DNA of 64,000 nt, taken from assembly GCA_030867875.1 (NCBI GenBank), contig JAOWCC010001589.1, positions 73,679,537-73,743,536 on the forward strand. The letters run 5' to 3'. Source of the DNA: Actinernus sp. WN-2022 (lineage: Eukaryota; Cnidaria; Anthozoa; Actiniaria; Actinernidae). Position numbers and translations under genes: made by a program. A model generated the notes under the pieces. The model was not told the DNA's origin and did not search any database. It saw only the letters and a program-made list of their open reading frames with translations. The stretch's first letter is position 1, and the number at the start of each line of letters is the position of its first letter. Below, piece by piece: positions 32,426-43,039 of this stretch.

Positions 32426-33247
32426 TTATATATGGCAATTAAATATCATCAAACAGGGAGAAAATCCGTGTTCGTTTTTACAGTAACTTTGAGGCAATTT
32501 GTTCTCATAAAACTGGGTCTCGGCAACTTGTCGCTTTTCGAGCGACCAGCAGTGTTCGCTTATTTTCTCGAGCAACTTTCTTTATTCTGACAACTCTGAA
32601 GCTGACTGTTAGGTAATTTTTATGATAATTGCAATTATTGTAAGACAAAATGCATGCCCGGTAATATTACAACTTTGAAATAAAATATCTTATAATTATC
32701 ATATGATCTGTACGACGCGGTACTTCTGCGAAGAAATTGTTTGCTTACATAGAATACCCTATGTTCTATGCTTGTTTCAAATGGTGACAATTTGACCTTT
32801 CCTGACCCCCCCCCCCCCCCCCCCCCCCGGGGGGGGGGGGGGGGAGGGACTCCCCATAAAAATAGACGGGGGTGCTCGACCTATCTTTTAGGGGTTAAAA
32901 TCGTTAGCAGTGCTATCTCTTTAATAGGGGTCTTCCAAAGGTCTGCTATCTTTTAGGGGTCTCCGAGACCCAAAATTGTTGTGGCCGAGAAAAAATAGCG
33001 CTGGATCCTCGAGCATGAGACCCCACAAGTTGAATCGGTATTTACGGCTTCGATATAGAGTTTGATCCATCCGAATATTAAAGACGAGGTTATGGGGCAG
33101 AGCTTTGTCTCTTATTTCCTTTAGTTTGCACAAATTTGTCTTTTGGAGTGCTATCTTTTAGGGGTATTTTTTTTGTGAGCCACGCCCATATTGCTATCTT
33201 TTAGGGGTGAATTTCATTTCTCACGTCGAGCACCCCCGTCTATTTGG

Positions 33248-34216
33248 AGTGCTACACAAGAACCAGAAAACAACCAAAATGACTCTAACATATCTCAACC
33301 AAGAAACACAACGGAAACGGCAACCATCGAGCAACCCGCAAAAAGAAGTCAGAGCCGAGAAGCCATTCTCATATTGTCGGACTCGATGTTAAAAGGTATC
33401 ATACAAAGTCGATTCGCCCCACAATATTATGTAAACAAACAGTACATCCCGGGAGGCACACAGCAACTACTAAACCACCTAAATGGCATGCAGGACCAGA
33501 TGGAATATAAGTACATCATTTTACACACTGGTACCAACGATATCGGGAAAATCCGGTGTGATGAAATGTACAAGAACATGCAAGCAATCGTACAGAAGAC
33601 GCGCGATATATGGAGCAACGCGAATATTACTGTATCGGGGCTAATTTACAGTAGAGATGACGAAAGCAAGAATGCCAGAATAGATGAAATAAATCGACAC
33701 CTAGAAAGGCTATGCACTTCATTCCCGCATAACGTATCATTTTCTGACAATAGGCACATCACCTTAACCCCTGGTGGATTCATCAATCACAATGTCTTCT
33801 TCGACAGCGTTCACCTAAACAATGAAATAGGAACGAAGAAATTGGTTGCGAACCTGAAAGTATGTATGGGGCTTCGAAATCCAGGAATGCGACGCAAGAG
33901 CGACCTTAGCCCACGAAGAAGACAATACCCACAATTACCAAATAGAAGGGATCAAGCCAGTTATCATCACTACAACAATGACACTATGACTGACTATGGT
34001 CAACATCGTCGTGGTCAACAAAACATCGTGCACAACAACAGCGAACAATACAACAAAGGGTATAAAGAAGAAAGAAATCAGCAACTCAATTATGGATACA
34101 GAATCGATGCCGATGAGCAGCAGGAGAGGAATCCACCTCTCGGTGAAGCCTTTAGAGTTCTAGCCGACTATTTCAGACACACAGCTATTAGTCAGCCTAA
34201 CTACAATTACCGGTAA
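33248..34216 (+). CDS. LINE ORF1 with SGNH/GDSL esterase domain (5'-truncated)
   Basis: The LINE-derived part reads from WSATQEPENNQND. SGNH hydrolase blocks are visible: ILILSDSM (block I, nucleophile Ser), HTGTNDIG (block III Asn) and DSVHLN (block V, Asp-x-x-His). The C-terminal half is basic, Gln/Asn/Tyr-rich and low complexity, as expected for a nucleic-acid-binding tail. CR1-type ORF1 proteins carry such esterases. No frameshift is present. The open frame continues upstream to 33191 only by read-through of the host MITE. Confidence 0.8.
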   Translation, partial: SATQEPENNQNDSNISQPRNTTETATIEQPAKRSQSREAILILSDSMLKGIIQSRFAPQYYVNKQYIPGGTQQLLNHLNGMQDQMEYKYIILHTGTNDIGKIRCDEMYKNMQAIVQKTRDIWSNANITVSGLIYSRDDESKNARIDEINRHLERLCTSFPHNVSFSDNRHITLTPGGFINHNVFFDSVHLNNEIGTKKLVANLKVCMGLRNPGMRRKSDLSPRRRQYPQLPNRRDQASYHHYNNDTMTDYGQHRRGQQNIVHNNSEQYNKGYKEERNQQLNYGYRIDADEQQERNPPLGEAFRVLADYFRHTAISQPNYNYR

Positions 34217-34397
34217 CGTCGTAATTCACTCGTCAAAGACGGTATCGTTGTTGGTTTGTTTTTAATCTGAGTCTGATCAGGCTCAGCTATTCATTCGATA
34301 TTGCTGCCTAATTATTTAATAAATTATTAGGCGATTTAGAAAATTAGTTTAATTTTGGTCTGCTTTTTCTCCGCTTATATCACGGATTATTTTAAAC

Positions 34398-35315
34398 ATG
34401 CCAGGATCCCTGCGATTTGGTGTGTGGAATATACATGGCTATAAAAGCAGTAACCTCGGAAACAAATTACAACTAAATGAAGTGACCAAAATATTCAACA
34501 GCCATGACATAATAGGATTGGTCGAGACTCATGCGGATCTTAACTCAGAATTATCAGTCGACAAATTTGTGCACTTTATTAAATGCCGTGATAAAACGGG
34601 AAACAGGCATGCCGGAGGGTTAGCCTTATATATTAGAAAATCTTTAAACAAAGGGGTTACTTATACCCCGTCCAAGAACAAAAATGTTATATGGTGTAAA
34701 ATAGACAAAAAAATATTTTCACTGAAAGAGGATATCTACCTTGGAACAGTTTACTTAAGCCCCGCAAACTCAGAAAGATATACCGATGAAGATTTCATTT
34801 CTGACCTAGAGTTAGAAACTTTAAATTTCGCAACCAAAGGTAAAGTTATATTGCAGGGAGACTTCAATGCGCGTACCGGAGAATTACAAGAGTTTATAGT
34901 CGACGACAATAATGATTTTCTAAATCTACCGGACGATTATCTGCAAGATATCAAAAACAATAGACATTCAAAAGATTCCGTCATTGATAGTAGAGGCAGG
35001 GCTCTTATCGACACCTGTACATCATTAAGCCTGCGCTTTCTAAATGGAAGAATAATAGGTGATTGTTCAGGAAGGAAAACTTGTTTTAAATATAATGGCA
35101 GCAGTACAGTTGATTATGTCATTAGTGATGAAAGTCTGATTGAAAGCTTTCAGTATTGTAAAGTAAATCCATTAATTCCATATCTTTCGGATCATTGCTC
35201 GATATCCTACTCCCTAAGAGTATCGAGAGAATCCGCCCAGACTCCAAATATAGACATGGATGCTCCCTGCTCCAAATCATTATATAAACGAATAATATGG
35301 GACGACAACATATAA
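34398..35315 (+). CDS. LINE ORF2, AP-like endonuclease domain only
   Basis: A 305-codon frame starting MPGSLRFGVWNIHGYKSSN. The endonuclease/exonuclease/phosphatase motifs are complete: NIHG, VETHAD (metal-binding Glu), LQGDFNAR, STVDYVISD and LSDHCSISY (catalytic Asp-His). The frame ends at a TAA shortly after KRIIWDDN, the point where the RT domain should follow. Sequence then goes straight to 3' UTR. No damaging change lies in the endonuclease. Confidence 0.9.
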   Translation: MPGSLRFGVWNIHGYKSSNLGNKLQLNEVTKIFNSHDIIGLVETHADLNSELSVDKFVHFIKCRDKTGNRHAGGLALYIRKSLNKGVTYTPSKNKNVIWCKIDKKIFSLKEDIYLGTVYLSPANSERYTDEDFISDLELETLNFATKGKVILQGDFNARTGELQEFIVDDNNDFLNLPDDYLQDIKNNRHSKDSVIDSRGRALIDTCTSLSLRFLNGRIIGDCSGRKTCFKYNGSSTVDYVISDESLIESFQYCKVNPLIPYLSDHCSISYSLRVSRESAQTPNIDMDAPCSKSLYKRIIWDDNI

Positions 35316-35999
35316 CACATATACTCCTATACATGTATCTTACCTTACGTTTGTTAGCTTTCTCAGCAGGTCTGAGACCTAGGTACAATTTGTATATGGT
35401 GCCAATAAACACATCTATCTATCTATCTATCTATCTATTTTTATGGGGAGTCCCCCCCCCCCCCCCCCCCGGGCCTGATCCATGACCGCGTAAGAAAAAG
35501 CCTTGGTCGATTCTTGATCTTAGGTCACTTCATTAATGCATTATTCTCCATGGCGCCTTTCTATCACAACAACATCGATATATAGAGAATATACACAGTC
35601 TGTGAGTTGTTAGTAAAGAAAACAGTTATTTTAGACAAAATGCTAAATATTAATTCAAATTATTGCAAAGTGGAATGAATTATATGACGTAAGATCAAGA
35701 ATCGACCCAGTCTTTTTCTAACGCGGTCATGGGTCAGGAAAGGTCAAATTCACCATTTCAAACAAGCATAGAACATAGAGTATTCTATATAAGCAACAAA
35801 TTTCTTCGCAGAAGTACTCAAAACCTTTCAAAGATTCATATGTATAAAAATTGCAAAAGGGGTTAGTTGCACTTAAGTTTGCAGACTGTGAATGTTTCAT
35901 AAATTCGATTTTACGGAAATTATTTCGCATCGGATTCCCATACGAACGCTGTACATGGACGGATCCAGGAAATGTAGAATGAGGTGGCCGTAAAAGTGC

Positions 36000-36308
36000 G
36001 GCGTCTGCCGAACATCGCACCGTATCAGGCGCGATTAGCTAGGGACTACGGGGCCCAGCCAACGAAAGGGGGGCCACGGCCCCCAAAAATCCGTCCCTGC
36101 TGTATTTCGTACCATGTTTAATTTGCACCTCATTCAAAATGCGCTTTCCTTTCAAAACCATCATGACAGAAGTCATGTGATGGGGCCGTACGCGTTTGCT
36201 CGATTTTTCCATGATAACAAAACTTATCGACTGAGTCAGGTCGGGCCAAACGGGAAAACTCGCTCTCGGTCCCTCGGTCCCTCGGTCCGTACGTCATGAC
36301 TTCGAGCT

Positions 36309-36342
<34 letters not shown>

Positions 36343-36486
36343 CTAAGTACATATTTTATACCTCCACGGACTTATGATACCTCTTATTGACCGAGTGCGA
36401 GGTCCGTACCGTAAGTTATGGACCGAGTTTTATTTATTTTTTGAACTTGGTGAACTTACTAATTTCGACGTGCTCTTTCGTGTGAC
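36000..36486. other. Unassigned repeat-like stretch
   Basis: Contains a GC-rich GGGGGGCCACGGCCCCC hairpin near 36065 and a short CTCGGTCC triplication near 36265-36290. No gene is supported. Confidence 0.4.
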
Positions 36487-36770
36487 CATAGTTAATAGAG
36501 TGGAATGGTTAGGAAACTCAGGGACCTTCTTTGTTATAGGTCTTTGTTAGCTTTTTTTCAACCTTGAACGTGCACAAAAGACAATAGAAATTCCAACATG
36601 TTAGTCAATCAGCCAATAGAAACGTGTGAGTTCAGTCGTTCAGGGAACGCTAATGAACTATGATAGTGCACAATCTTTTGTCTTGCCCCCTTCCAACCTC
36701 AATCGCAGCGCCTTTGTTAGCCCTTTTGAAGTTTGCCGGGTTTCCAAACCATTCCACTCTATTAACTATG
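36487..36770. mobile_element. 284-bp MITE, 7-bp TSD (family M7), copy 1
   Basis: Ends CATAGTTAATAGAGTGGAAT and its exact complement. Flanked by GTGTGAC at 36480-36486 and 36771-36777. The interior is close to that of copy 2 at 37231-37515 (AATCAGCCAATAGAAACGTG). Confidence 0.92.
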
Positions 36771-36949
36771 GTGTGACAGGTAAAACTCGGTCCCAGTCCT
36801 TTTTTTCAATTCCAGAACTGAGGCCAACCGAGAGGGCATAGAACGGCACGGCTTTCACTGAGCCAATCCGGCCTGAGCGCGCGTACTATCGAATCTATTT
36901 TATAATAGGTTTTATCACCTAGAAGTTAGAAAAACTCTCTGAATTTCTA

Positions 36950-37040
36950 ACGGAACCAGAAACAACCATAGGGTTGATCAAAGTCAGAACCTGGCTAATC
37001 CACAGCTCGACTGAATTGTGGAATTGGAATTAGAATTTCA
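36950..37040 (-). repeat. SINE body fragment
   Basis: Minus strand carries GGATTAGCCAGGTTCTGACT and CCTATGGTTGTTTCTGG, the conserved body of the SINE family at 46022 and 49571. No tRNA head is left. Confidence 0.55.
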
Positions 37041-37230
37041 TAACGGTATGTCTGTTCTCTTGGTAAAAGGTGTCTTTCTATATTCTGGCAGTTAGAAATG
37101 CACTACTTGTTCCTCATCAAATTTGTTTTTACCCTACAATTAATACTTAGTGCACGAAAGCGGAACGATGAAATTACCGGACTCCGATCAATAGGAGGAT
37201 GCTTTTCGTAAAAAAACTTCTTGGTAAAAG

Positions 37231-37515
37231 CATAGTTAATAGAGTGGAATGGTTTATAGGAAACTCAGGGACCTTCTTTGTTATATGTCTTTGTTAGCTT
37301 TTTTCAACCACTACCGTGCACAAAACACAAGAGAAATTCCAACATGTTAATCAATCAGCCAATAGAAACGTGTGAGGTCAGTCGTTCAGGGAACGCTAAT
37401 GAACTATGATCGTGCACAATCTTTTGTCTTACCCCTTCCAACCTAAATCGCAGCACCTTTGTTAGCCCTTTTGAAGTTTGACGGGTTTCCTAACCATTCC
37501 ACTCTATTAACTATG
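37231..37515. mobile_element. 285-bp MITE, 7-bp TSD (family M7), copy 2
   Basis: Same TIR as 36487-36770; flanked by GTAAAAG at 37224-37230 and 37516-37522. A 3-bp insertion (TTATAGG against TAGG) is next to the left TIR. Confidence 0.92.
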
Positions 37516-37815
37516 GTAAAAGCGGGTCTATTTGCATGTGTGGCAATGTTTTAGTTTCAAAGCTTATTTAATAGAAAGAAGACAATGCTAGACATGGACA
37601 GTTCCACCTGTACTGCATGTAGGCAGGAAGGGTGGACACGCGGAGTTCCTATGAAATGGTCACCAGTCCGTGCATATCCTTGATACTACAGCATCAGACA
37701 ATGCCCCCTTTTCAATTCAAAATCAACAATCAAGTGAGGAAATTATTTTCTGAAAGCAGATTATAATTTAGCTTCTTTAAACAGAAACGAAATCTGAGAG
37801 GTATCCCAGATATAT

Positions 37816-37974
37816 AGTGGAGTGATTTCACTAAACCCGTGAAACAAAATCTACTAGTCAGTATCTAGTACAAATATATATACACGGAATAAAACAAAAG
37901 AAAACAATGGACTTAGTGTCTCCTACTGTGTATTAGGCTACTAATTGTTTCGCGGGTTTTCTGCAATCACTCTA
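37816..37974. mobile_element. MITE, TIR GAGTGATTTCACTAAACCCG, copy 1
   Basis: GAGTGATTTCACTAAACCCG pairs imperfectly with CGGGTTTTCTGCAATCACTC at the right end. A second copy at 43812-43963 shares the interior (CCTACTGTGTATTAG). Both copies have TA next to the ends, suggesting a TA target. Confidence 0.8.
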
Positions 37975-37975
37975 C

Positions 37976-39320
37976 GATGTTAATGAGGGTACCTACCTGA
38001 AAAAGATTCCTTGAGCGCCTTGAACTTCTAGTAGCAAAAGCACAAAAATGACAAATTAGGGGAGGAACTTCCGAGGATCTTTGGAGTGATGAGCAGGATG
38101 ATAGCTTATTTGAGTGAGTTATGGGGGTGGGTAAGAGTTCATTTTGTATTTTTAGGGGTGGGTATGTCATATATTTTGATTTGTTAGTTTGCTCAAACGG
38201 CTCCTGCTCAAACTCATTTTCCATTCCTCCCACCTACTGCACAGCCCTTACCAACTGGACATTTGCATGATGACGTCACATACTACAACTACCAGAACTC
38301 CTTGCGCGGATCCTTTTGTTGCTCTATCTCAAAGGAGATAAAATATCTATTGGAGATAAAATATCAATTTGAGAAAAAGAATTCGAAAACAATCCTGATA
38401 GTTGTAGTTAAATGACGTTTATGAGGTTTAAATAATTTTAAAATGGGGGTTTATAGGGACACCTTAATCCAGAATGAAGATTAATGTAAATGTTTAGTGG
38501 TGATTATAGAAACATAATGCAAATGTGTTATTAATGTTCTATTGTAGCTTGGGGAACCTCTGGTTCTTGTGCTTTCAATACGAGACTCCGAGGTAAATTA
38601 ATTTTATTATTTCACGGAGACAAGAATAAGTTTAATTTACCCCACTGCTCATAGTGAAACATTTGTGCGTGACCTGAGTGAAGCTTGTATCGAAAGTGGG
38701 CTATTAATAACGGTTCTCAGAATCGGCTCTATAAGCTGTGTGGCACTAGACTAGCTTCGAGAAAATAAACCAATAAAGGTATTAAAATTAAAGCTAGTGG
38801 CAGAAAAGTAGACAGATGTCCAGACGCTAGACGGGCTTAGCCCTTCATCAGTGGCTGAGTCATTCAATTATTGATTTTTTTTATTGTTATTTTTCTAGAG
38901 ATCATAACAAGGGAATCACAAGCTAAGCAAATCTACTAGCTATGACTTATTTTGTTTTATTACCATATCGTTGTTTAAGAGGTGGAACACTAAAGGACGA
39001 TTATGAAATTACGTCAATACTAAATTTGGACTGCTTGTAAGATAGGCACGTGACACTTGTAGTTAATAATTCCTTCAATATTCCGGATTACCATAGCTTC
39101 CAAGAAATATTTTTCACCACTAAACTTCATTCTGGAGGTATTAAGGTATCCCTAAGCTCCATTTTTTTTCTCATAATCTTTAGAGTAATTATGTGGAAAA
39201 AAGTTTTGCTTTTGCGTGAATCCTTGATTGTCTACGACCTGTCCAAGTTCGACTCGGGTCTGGCACGACCGAGCGGCAGTACACAAATTAGAAGCATTGG
39301 TCAAAGATGAGGAATCCATA
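37976..39320. other. Intergenic stretch with a degenerate hammerhead-like repeat
   Basis: No gene found. At 38836-38866 the minus strand reads CTGATGAAGGGCTAAGCCCG. A GGAGATAAAATATC direct repeat lies at 38333-38367. Other frames are short and unsupported. Confidence 0.45.
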
Positions 39321-39332
39321 GCGATAGACTGA

Positions 39333-39442
39333 CTGGATAACGCTATCCACATGATAAATCCCAATCCAGTGATAAAATAAGCTAGTTTGGTTAATAGTCC
39401 ACTGGATAGGGATTTATCCAGTGGATAGCGTTATCCACCCTT
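39333..39442. repeat. Hairpin repeat GGATAACGCTATCCAC
   Basis: CTGGATAACGCTATCCAC at 39333 pairs with GTGGATAGCGTTATCCACC near 39420-39437. A degenerate relative is at 46280-46325. Confidence 0.65.
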
Positions 39443-39957
39443 TGAACAACTATATTCTCGGGAGTTTAATCACGATTTAAAAATCAGGGATTGCACCGAA
39501 TTATATATTTTTTCGTTTTCTTTCGTCTTCAGTTTTCATATAGCCAGCAGTGTTTCTAACATGATAGACACTCTACATGACTCTATAAAGTGGGACAGGA
39601 TCGCTCACTGACCTTTAATACGATGTTCTACAAAATTCACTCAGGCATGGTGAACCTTAAATTCCCTCCCGAGATGGTGATATCGGATCCTAGAACCAGA
39701 TTTTGTAACCCTGAAAACTTTCGCCACATATAGTCATCTGTAAATGCATTTAGATATTCGTTCTACGCCGCTGCTGCTGTACTGACTGCCACCACTCTGT
39801 CTGAGTTTCCAGCCCAAGCTCGTGCCTCCCTCTGAGTCACCTAACTTTATTATTTATAATATTTGATTATTTATTTCTGTCACTTGACAATTAACTTGGT
39901 GAATTAACTGGCCACCCACAGACCGCTGTACCAGCCTCCTGCCGGGATTAGCTTTAA

Positions 39958-40486
39958 AGTGCCTCTAAACGGCCTTCTTAACATTTTTATACTTATGAAC
40001 CTGTGAACGGTTTTGAGTACTTCTGCGAATAAATTTTTGGTTTACAGATAATACTCTATGTTCTATGCTTGTTTGAAATGGTGAAAAACTGACCTTTCCT
40101 GGCCCATGACCGCGTAAGTAAAAGACTGGGTCGATTTCCAGGGGTGACGTCATCTCATTAATTCGACGCAATAATTTGAATAAATACTTAGCATTGTGTC
40201 TAAAATGACTTTTTTCTTTACTAACAACTCACAAACTATGTATATTTTCTATAAATCGATGTTGTTGTGATAGAAAGGCACCATGGAGGATAATGCATTA
40301 CCCCAGGAAATCGACCCAGGCTTTTACTTACGCGGTCATGGTTCAGGAAAGGTCAGTGTTTCACCATTTCAAACAAGCGTAGAACATAGAATATTATCAG
40401 TAAACCAAAAATTTCTTCGCAGAAGTACTCAAAACCTTTCACAGGTTCATAGGTAGCCAAAAATGTCAAGAACGGTTAGAGGCACC
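39958..40486. mobile_element. TTAA MITE family K, copy D
   Basis: Left TTAA at 39954-39957 and TIR AGTGCCTCTAAACGGCCTTC; the right end GGCACC|CTAA is mutated from GGCACT|TTAA. Inner blocks CTTTCCTGGCCCATGACCGC and the inverted partner are as in copies B and E. Confidence 0.85.
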
Positions 40487-41040
40487 CTAAAGTGCAAGTA
40501 TAATGTCGAAAAAAAATATATATTGTACTTTTGTTTGTTTCGCACAAAAAGATATTAATCTTGCAAATTTTGTAACATTTCTGGCATTTAATCCCTAAAG
40601 TTGTGCGGCACGTCGGCCTCCTGGAAGAGAAGTCGGTTAGGCTACCGACGTTAAATATGGAACTCAGTTACACGGTACATTTCACATCTGTTCGAATACA
40701 ACAACACCTTGTGGGTTACACGTGACAGGAACAAGTTGGGCTATTTTGAGATTATTGGTGGGTTGCACCTGTGGCGGAACAAAAGATGCCTCATTATCTA
40801 ATAACCTAAGTTGTGAAAACGCTGTGACATAGGGCTAGTGTACGGGATATGGACGCTCCTGGTTATGGGTTCCTACACGTGGAGATTACTCATGATTGCA
40901 AACCAGCATGACAGCACATTGCGCCCCCTTGTGAAGAGCATTTGAATGCGCGCTATATAAATGACCAACTTTACTTTACCTTATTCTACCTTACAACAAT
41001 ACTGTACAAGAAAAAAGTAGAGGGGTACATGACATGGTTT
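40487..41040. other. Non-coding, possible SINE-like tail
   Basis: A GCGCGCTATATAAATGACC block followed by ACTTTACCTTA repeats lies at 40927-40990, resembling a retroposon 3' end. Nothing else recognised. Confidence 0.35.
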
Positions 41041-41046
41041 GAGTTG

Positions 41047-41284
41047 ATATTGACTCTTCTTAATATTTATGCACATATCTAATCGGGGATGCCGCAACGT
41101 CCACCTGAGTTCAAAAAGACAATTCAGGATTTTTCCTTTTGTCTCCAATGCATATAAGAACACAGCAATGTTCAGTCAGCGACGCCATTTTGCTTTTCAG
41201 CTAAGAAAGGATGCGGGGATAGCCTCGTTTTCGAGTAGCTAATTATATGCGCATAAATATTAAGAAGGTGAGTCTCGATATCTT
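41047..41284. mobile_element. MITE, TIR GATATTGACTCTTCTTAATA
   Basis: The left arm (GATATTGACTCTTCTTAATA, then TTTATGCACATA) pairs with the right arm TAAATATTAAGAAGGTGAGT and following. About 238 bp. No clear duplication. Confidence 0.7.
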
Positions 41285-42244
41285 GGCCATCAGTTTACGG
41301 TAATCTATTTTTAGAAAACGATTATCGCTAAATATTGCACCAGCAGCTCTGATTGGTCCAAAACATGAATGCCTTTGTTTCTGAGAACTAATTTTGTTTA
41401 TGAAAGAATGGCTGCCATTGTTTGCACGTACCTACGAACGTAGTTTAGCGCCGTTCTAAAAACAGATAGGCTGCATTTCATTGCTTATCGAGACTTCTGA
41501 TATTACACAAAAAGGAATATAATATAACTAGCCGATGGAACGGTACGTGAGAAGAGTATGAATGTTTTCTGGTGACTGGATTGATACCAAATAATAAAAG
41601 TGCGGCGGCTATCACTTGTAGTTGGTTCCTTCTCACGTCAGGACAATCTGAAATAAAATAACGAAAAGATTATCAGGTCCGGGTGAAGGCCGGACTGTCA
41701 TGATTATTCAGTCTAAGCAAGGCATGATTACGATTATCGACATCCGGAACAAATAACACGCACCACCAATGGGATGTACAAAACATTTATATTTTTTACA
41801 AAAATGATATTCTAACTTTTTGAGTACATTTTTTTCATCGGTATTCCGACGAGTTTTAATTAAAATTCGTGTTGAATTTTGCTGCAGAATATTTTACTTT
41901 GGAATCTTCTCGGTAGCCAAGCAACACTACTGCTATCGGCGTTGATATAAAGGACCCAATCTCTTCAATTCGAACGTCAGCCCACATGCTCTCGATCTGT
42001 TCGGGACTTGGCGACCGCCCCTGCCCATATAGAAAACTAAGCTCCTATTTCCAAGTTTGTTTTAAAAAGAAAGAGGAACCAATGTTCTCAAACTCATTAA
42101 TAATTCATGAGATAGTCAACCAATGGAGGAACTGCATTTGGTTACATGCATGGGTCTTGATACCGGGTGAAACCCTTGTTCGAAGCTTCGTCAGGTGGAT
42201 GCATCTTGACATCCAATGAAACACCAGTTCCAAACGCACTAGTG
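41285..42244. other. Non-coding, no gene recognised
   Basis: The plus-strand frame at 41986-42219 has no known motif. No repeat boundary supported. Confidence 0.4.
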
Positions 42245-42250
42245 TTTGAT

Positions 42251-42707
42251 GAGGGGCTGAATGGGGGGGGTACCAATATCAGTTAACAGCTAAATTTTTA
42301 GCTATTTATCAGTTATCAGTTAAATTTTGCTGTTATCAGTTAAGTTATATAAAAAGACTACCCTAACCTGATTTGAATACATATTTGCTGGTATGAAATG
42401 AATAATAACCGCTAATTCAACATCAAACACTACATTTTGTCTATTCAATAGATTTTTCTAGTATCAGATAACTCTGATGTGTCATGTTTAATATTTGACT
42501 ATTATCAACTGGATCAAATCTGTCGAAAACCATCCGAAAAGCCAATAATAGCATGTGACGTTACGTCATTTTAATAAAAAGTAATGAAATATCAGGTAAC
42601 AGCTATCTCACAAACTCAGCTAACAGCTAAAAAAAGGTAAAATTCTCAGTTAACAGCACTATTTTTGGTCCATTTCTCAGTTATCAGTTAACCCCATTCA
42701 GCCCCTC
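42251..42707. mobile_element. 457-bp MITE, perfect 16-bp TIR, 6-bp TSD
   Basis: Ends GAGGGGCTGAATGGGG and its exact complement; flanked by TTTGAT at 42245-42250 and 42708-42713. Subterminal arrays of CAGTTAACAGC and CAGTTATCAGTTAA lie on both sides. Confidence 0.92.
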
Positions 42708-42849
42708 TTTGATCATATTTCCAACCCTAGTGATCAATATTTCTTAATCATCATATTCATGAACCACTAACTAATTACATATTGATAAACTACAAGGAGC
42801 GAAGAAGTAAAGAAATAAAGAATGACATCGAAAGAAAGTCTGTCTCCAC

Positions 42850-42930
42850 TGGAGTTCGAACCAAGACCCTTCCGACTGCTTGTACTAACTCTTGTTCACT
42901 ACTCTTACTAGTACGCTAGTTGAAATAACT
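42850..42930 (-). repeat. tRNA-like sequence (SINE head or tRNA pseudogene)
   Basis: The minus strand has a B-box GGTTCGAACTCC about 45 bases after GTAGTGAACAAGAGTTAG. It does not fold as a full tRNA: no matching acceptor stem is seen. Confidence 0.4.
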
Positions 42931-43039
42931 GCCATCAAAAAAGAATAATAAGCCATCTATTGAATAATTAGATATAACAGTCAAACGGTAAACAATACTT
43001 GCTAATGAAGTTTGAAAAGAAGCGTGTGTAAATGTTTGG

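Larger units (their letters stand above)
33246..35440 (+). mobile_element. LINE derivative: ORF1 esterase plus endonuclease, RT deleted
   Basis: A CR1/L2-like element, 5'-truncated inside ORF1, with intact ORF1 remainder, 181-bp spacer, an ORF2 that stops after the endonuclease domain, and a 3' UTR that ends in ATCT repeats (35412-35436). TCTATTT occurs at both junctions (33239-33245 and 35434-35440), consistent with target-primed insertion in the MITE TIR. The whole RT region is missing between about 35310 and 35320. Confidence 0.85.
32808..35471. mobile_element. G/C-capped MITE (family G), copy 1, with LINE inside
   Basis: Ends are homopolymer caps: CCC...GGGGGG on the left (32808-32844) and CCCC...GGG on the right (to about 35473), flanked by the near-identical 8-mers CCTGACCC and CCTGATCC. 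Next to the caps is the shared TIR ACTCCCCATAAAAATAGACG. The MITE body (32845-33245) is about 97% like 55381-55780 in opposite orientation. It carries repeated CCCCTAAAAGATAGC units. A LINE splits its right TIR at 33245/35441. Confidence 0.85.
32720..35873. mobile_element. TTAA MITE family K, copy C, split by nested insertion
   Basis: The left remnant (32720-32807, with ATGTTCTATGCTTGTTTCAA and GACCTTTCCTGACCC) and right remnant (about 35472-35873, with CATGACCGCGTAAG and TTGCAAAAGG) are the two parts of one family-K MITE. The left outer end is missing; the right end is ACTTAAG in place of ACTTTAA. Between them is the G/C-capped MITE carrying a LINE. Confidence 0.8.

Noticed and set aside
32804..32844. 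Poly-C/poly-G run as an assembly artefact
   Set aside because: The same cap is seen at three independent elements next to conserved TIRs and 8-bp duplications, so it is a feature of the family, though exact lengths may be inaccurate.
33191..33245. Start of the LINE ORF1 frame (MLSFRGEFHF...)
   Set aside because: This part is MITE sequence read through into the LINE; the LINE begins at 33246, so the ATG is not the native start.
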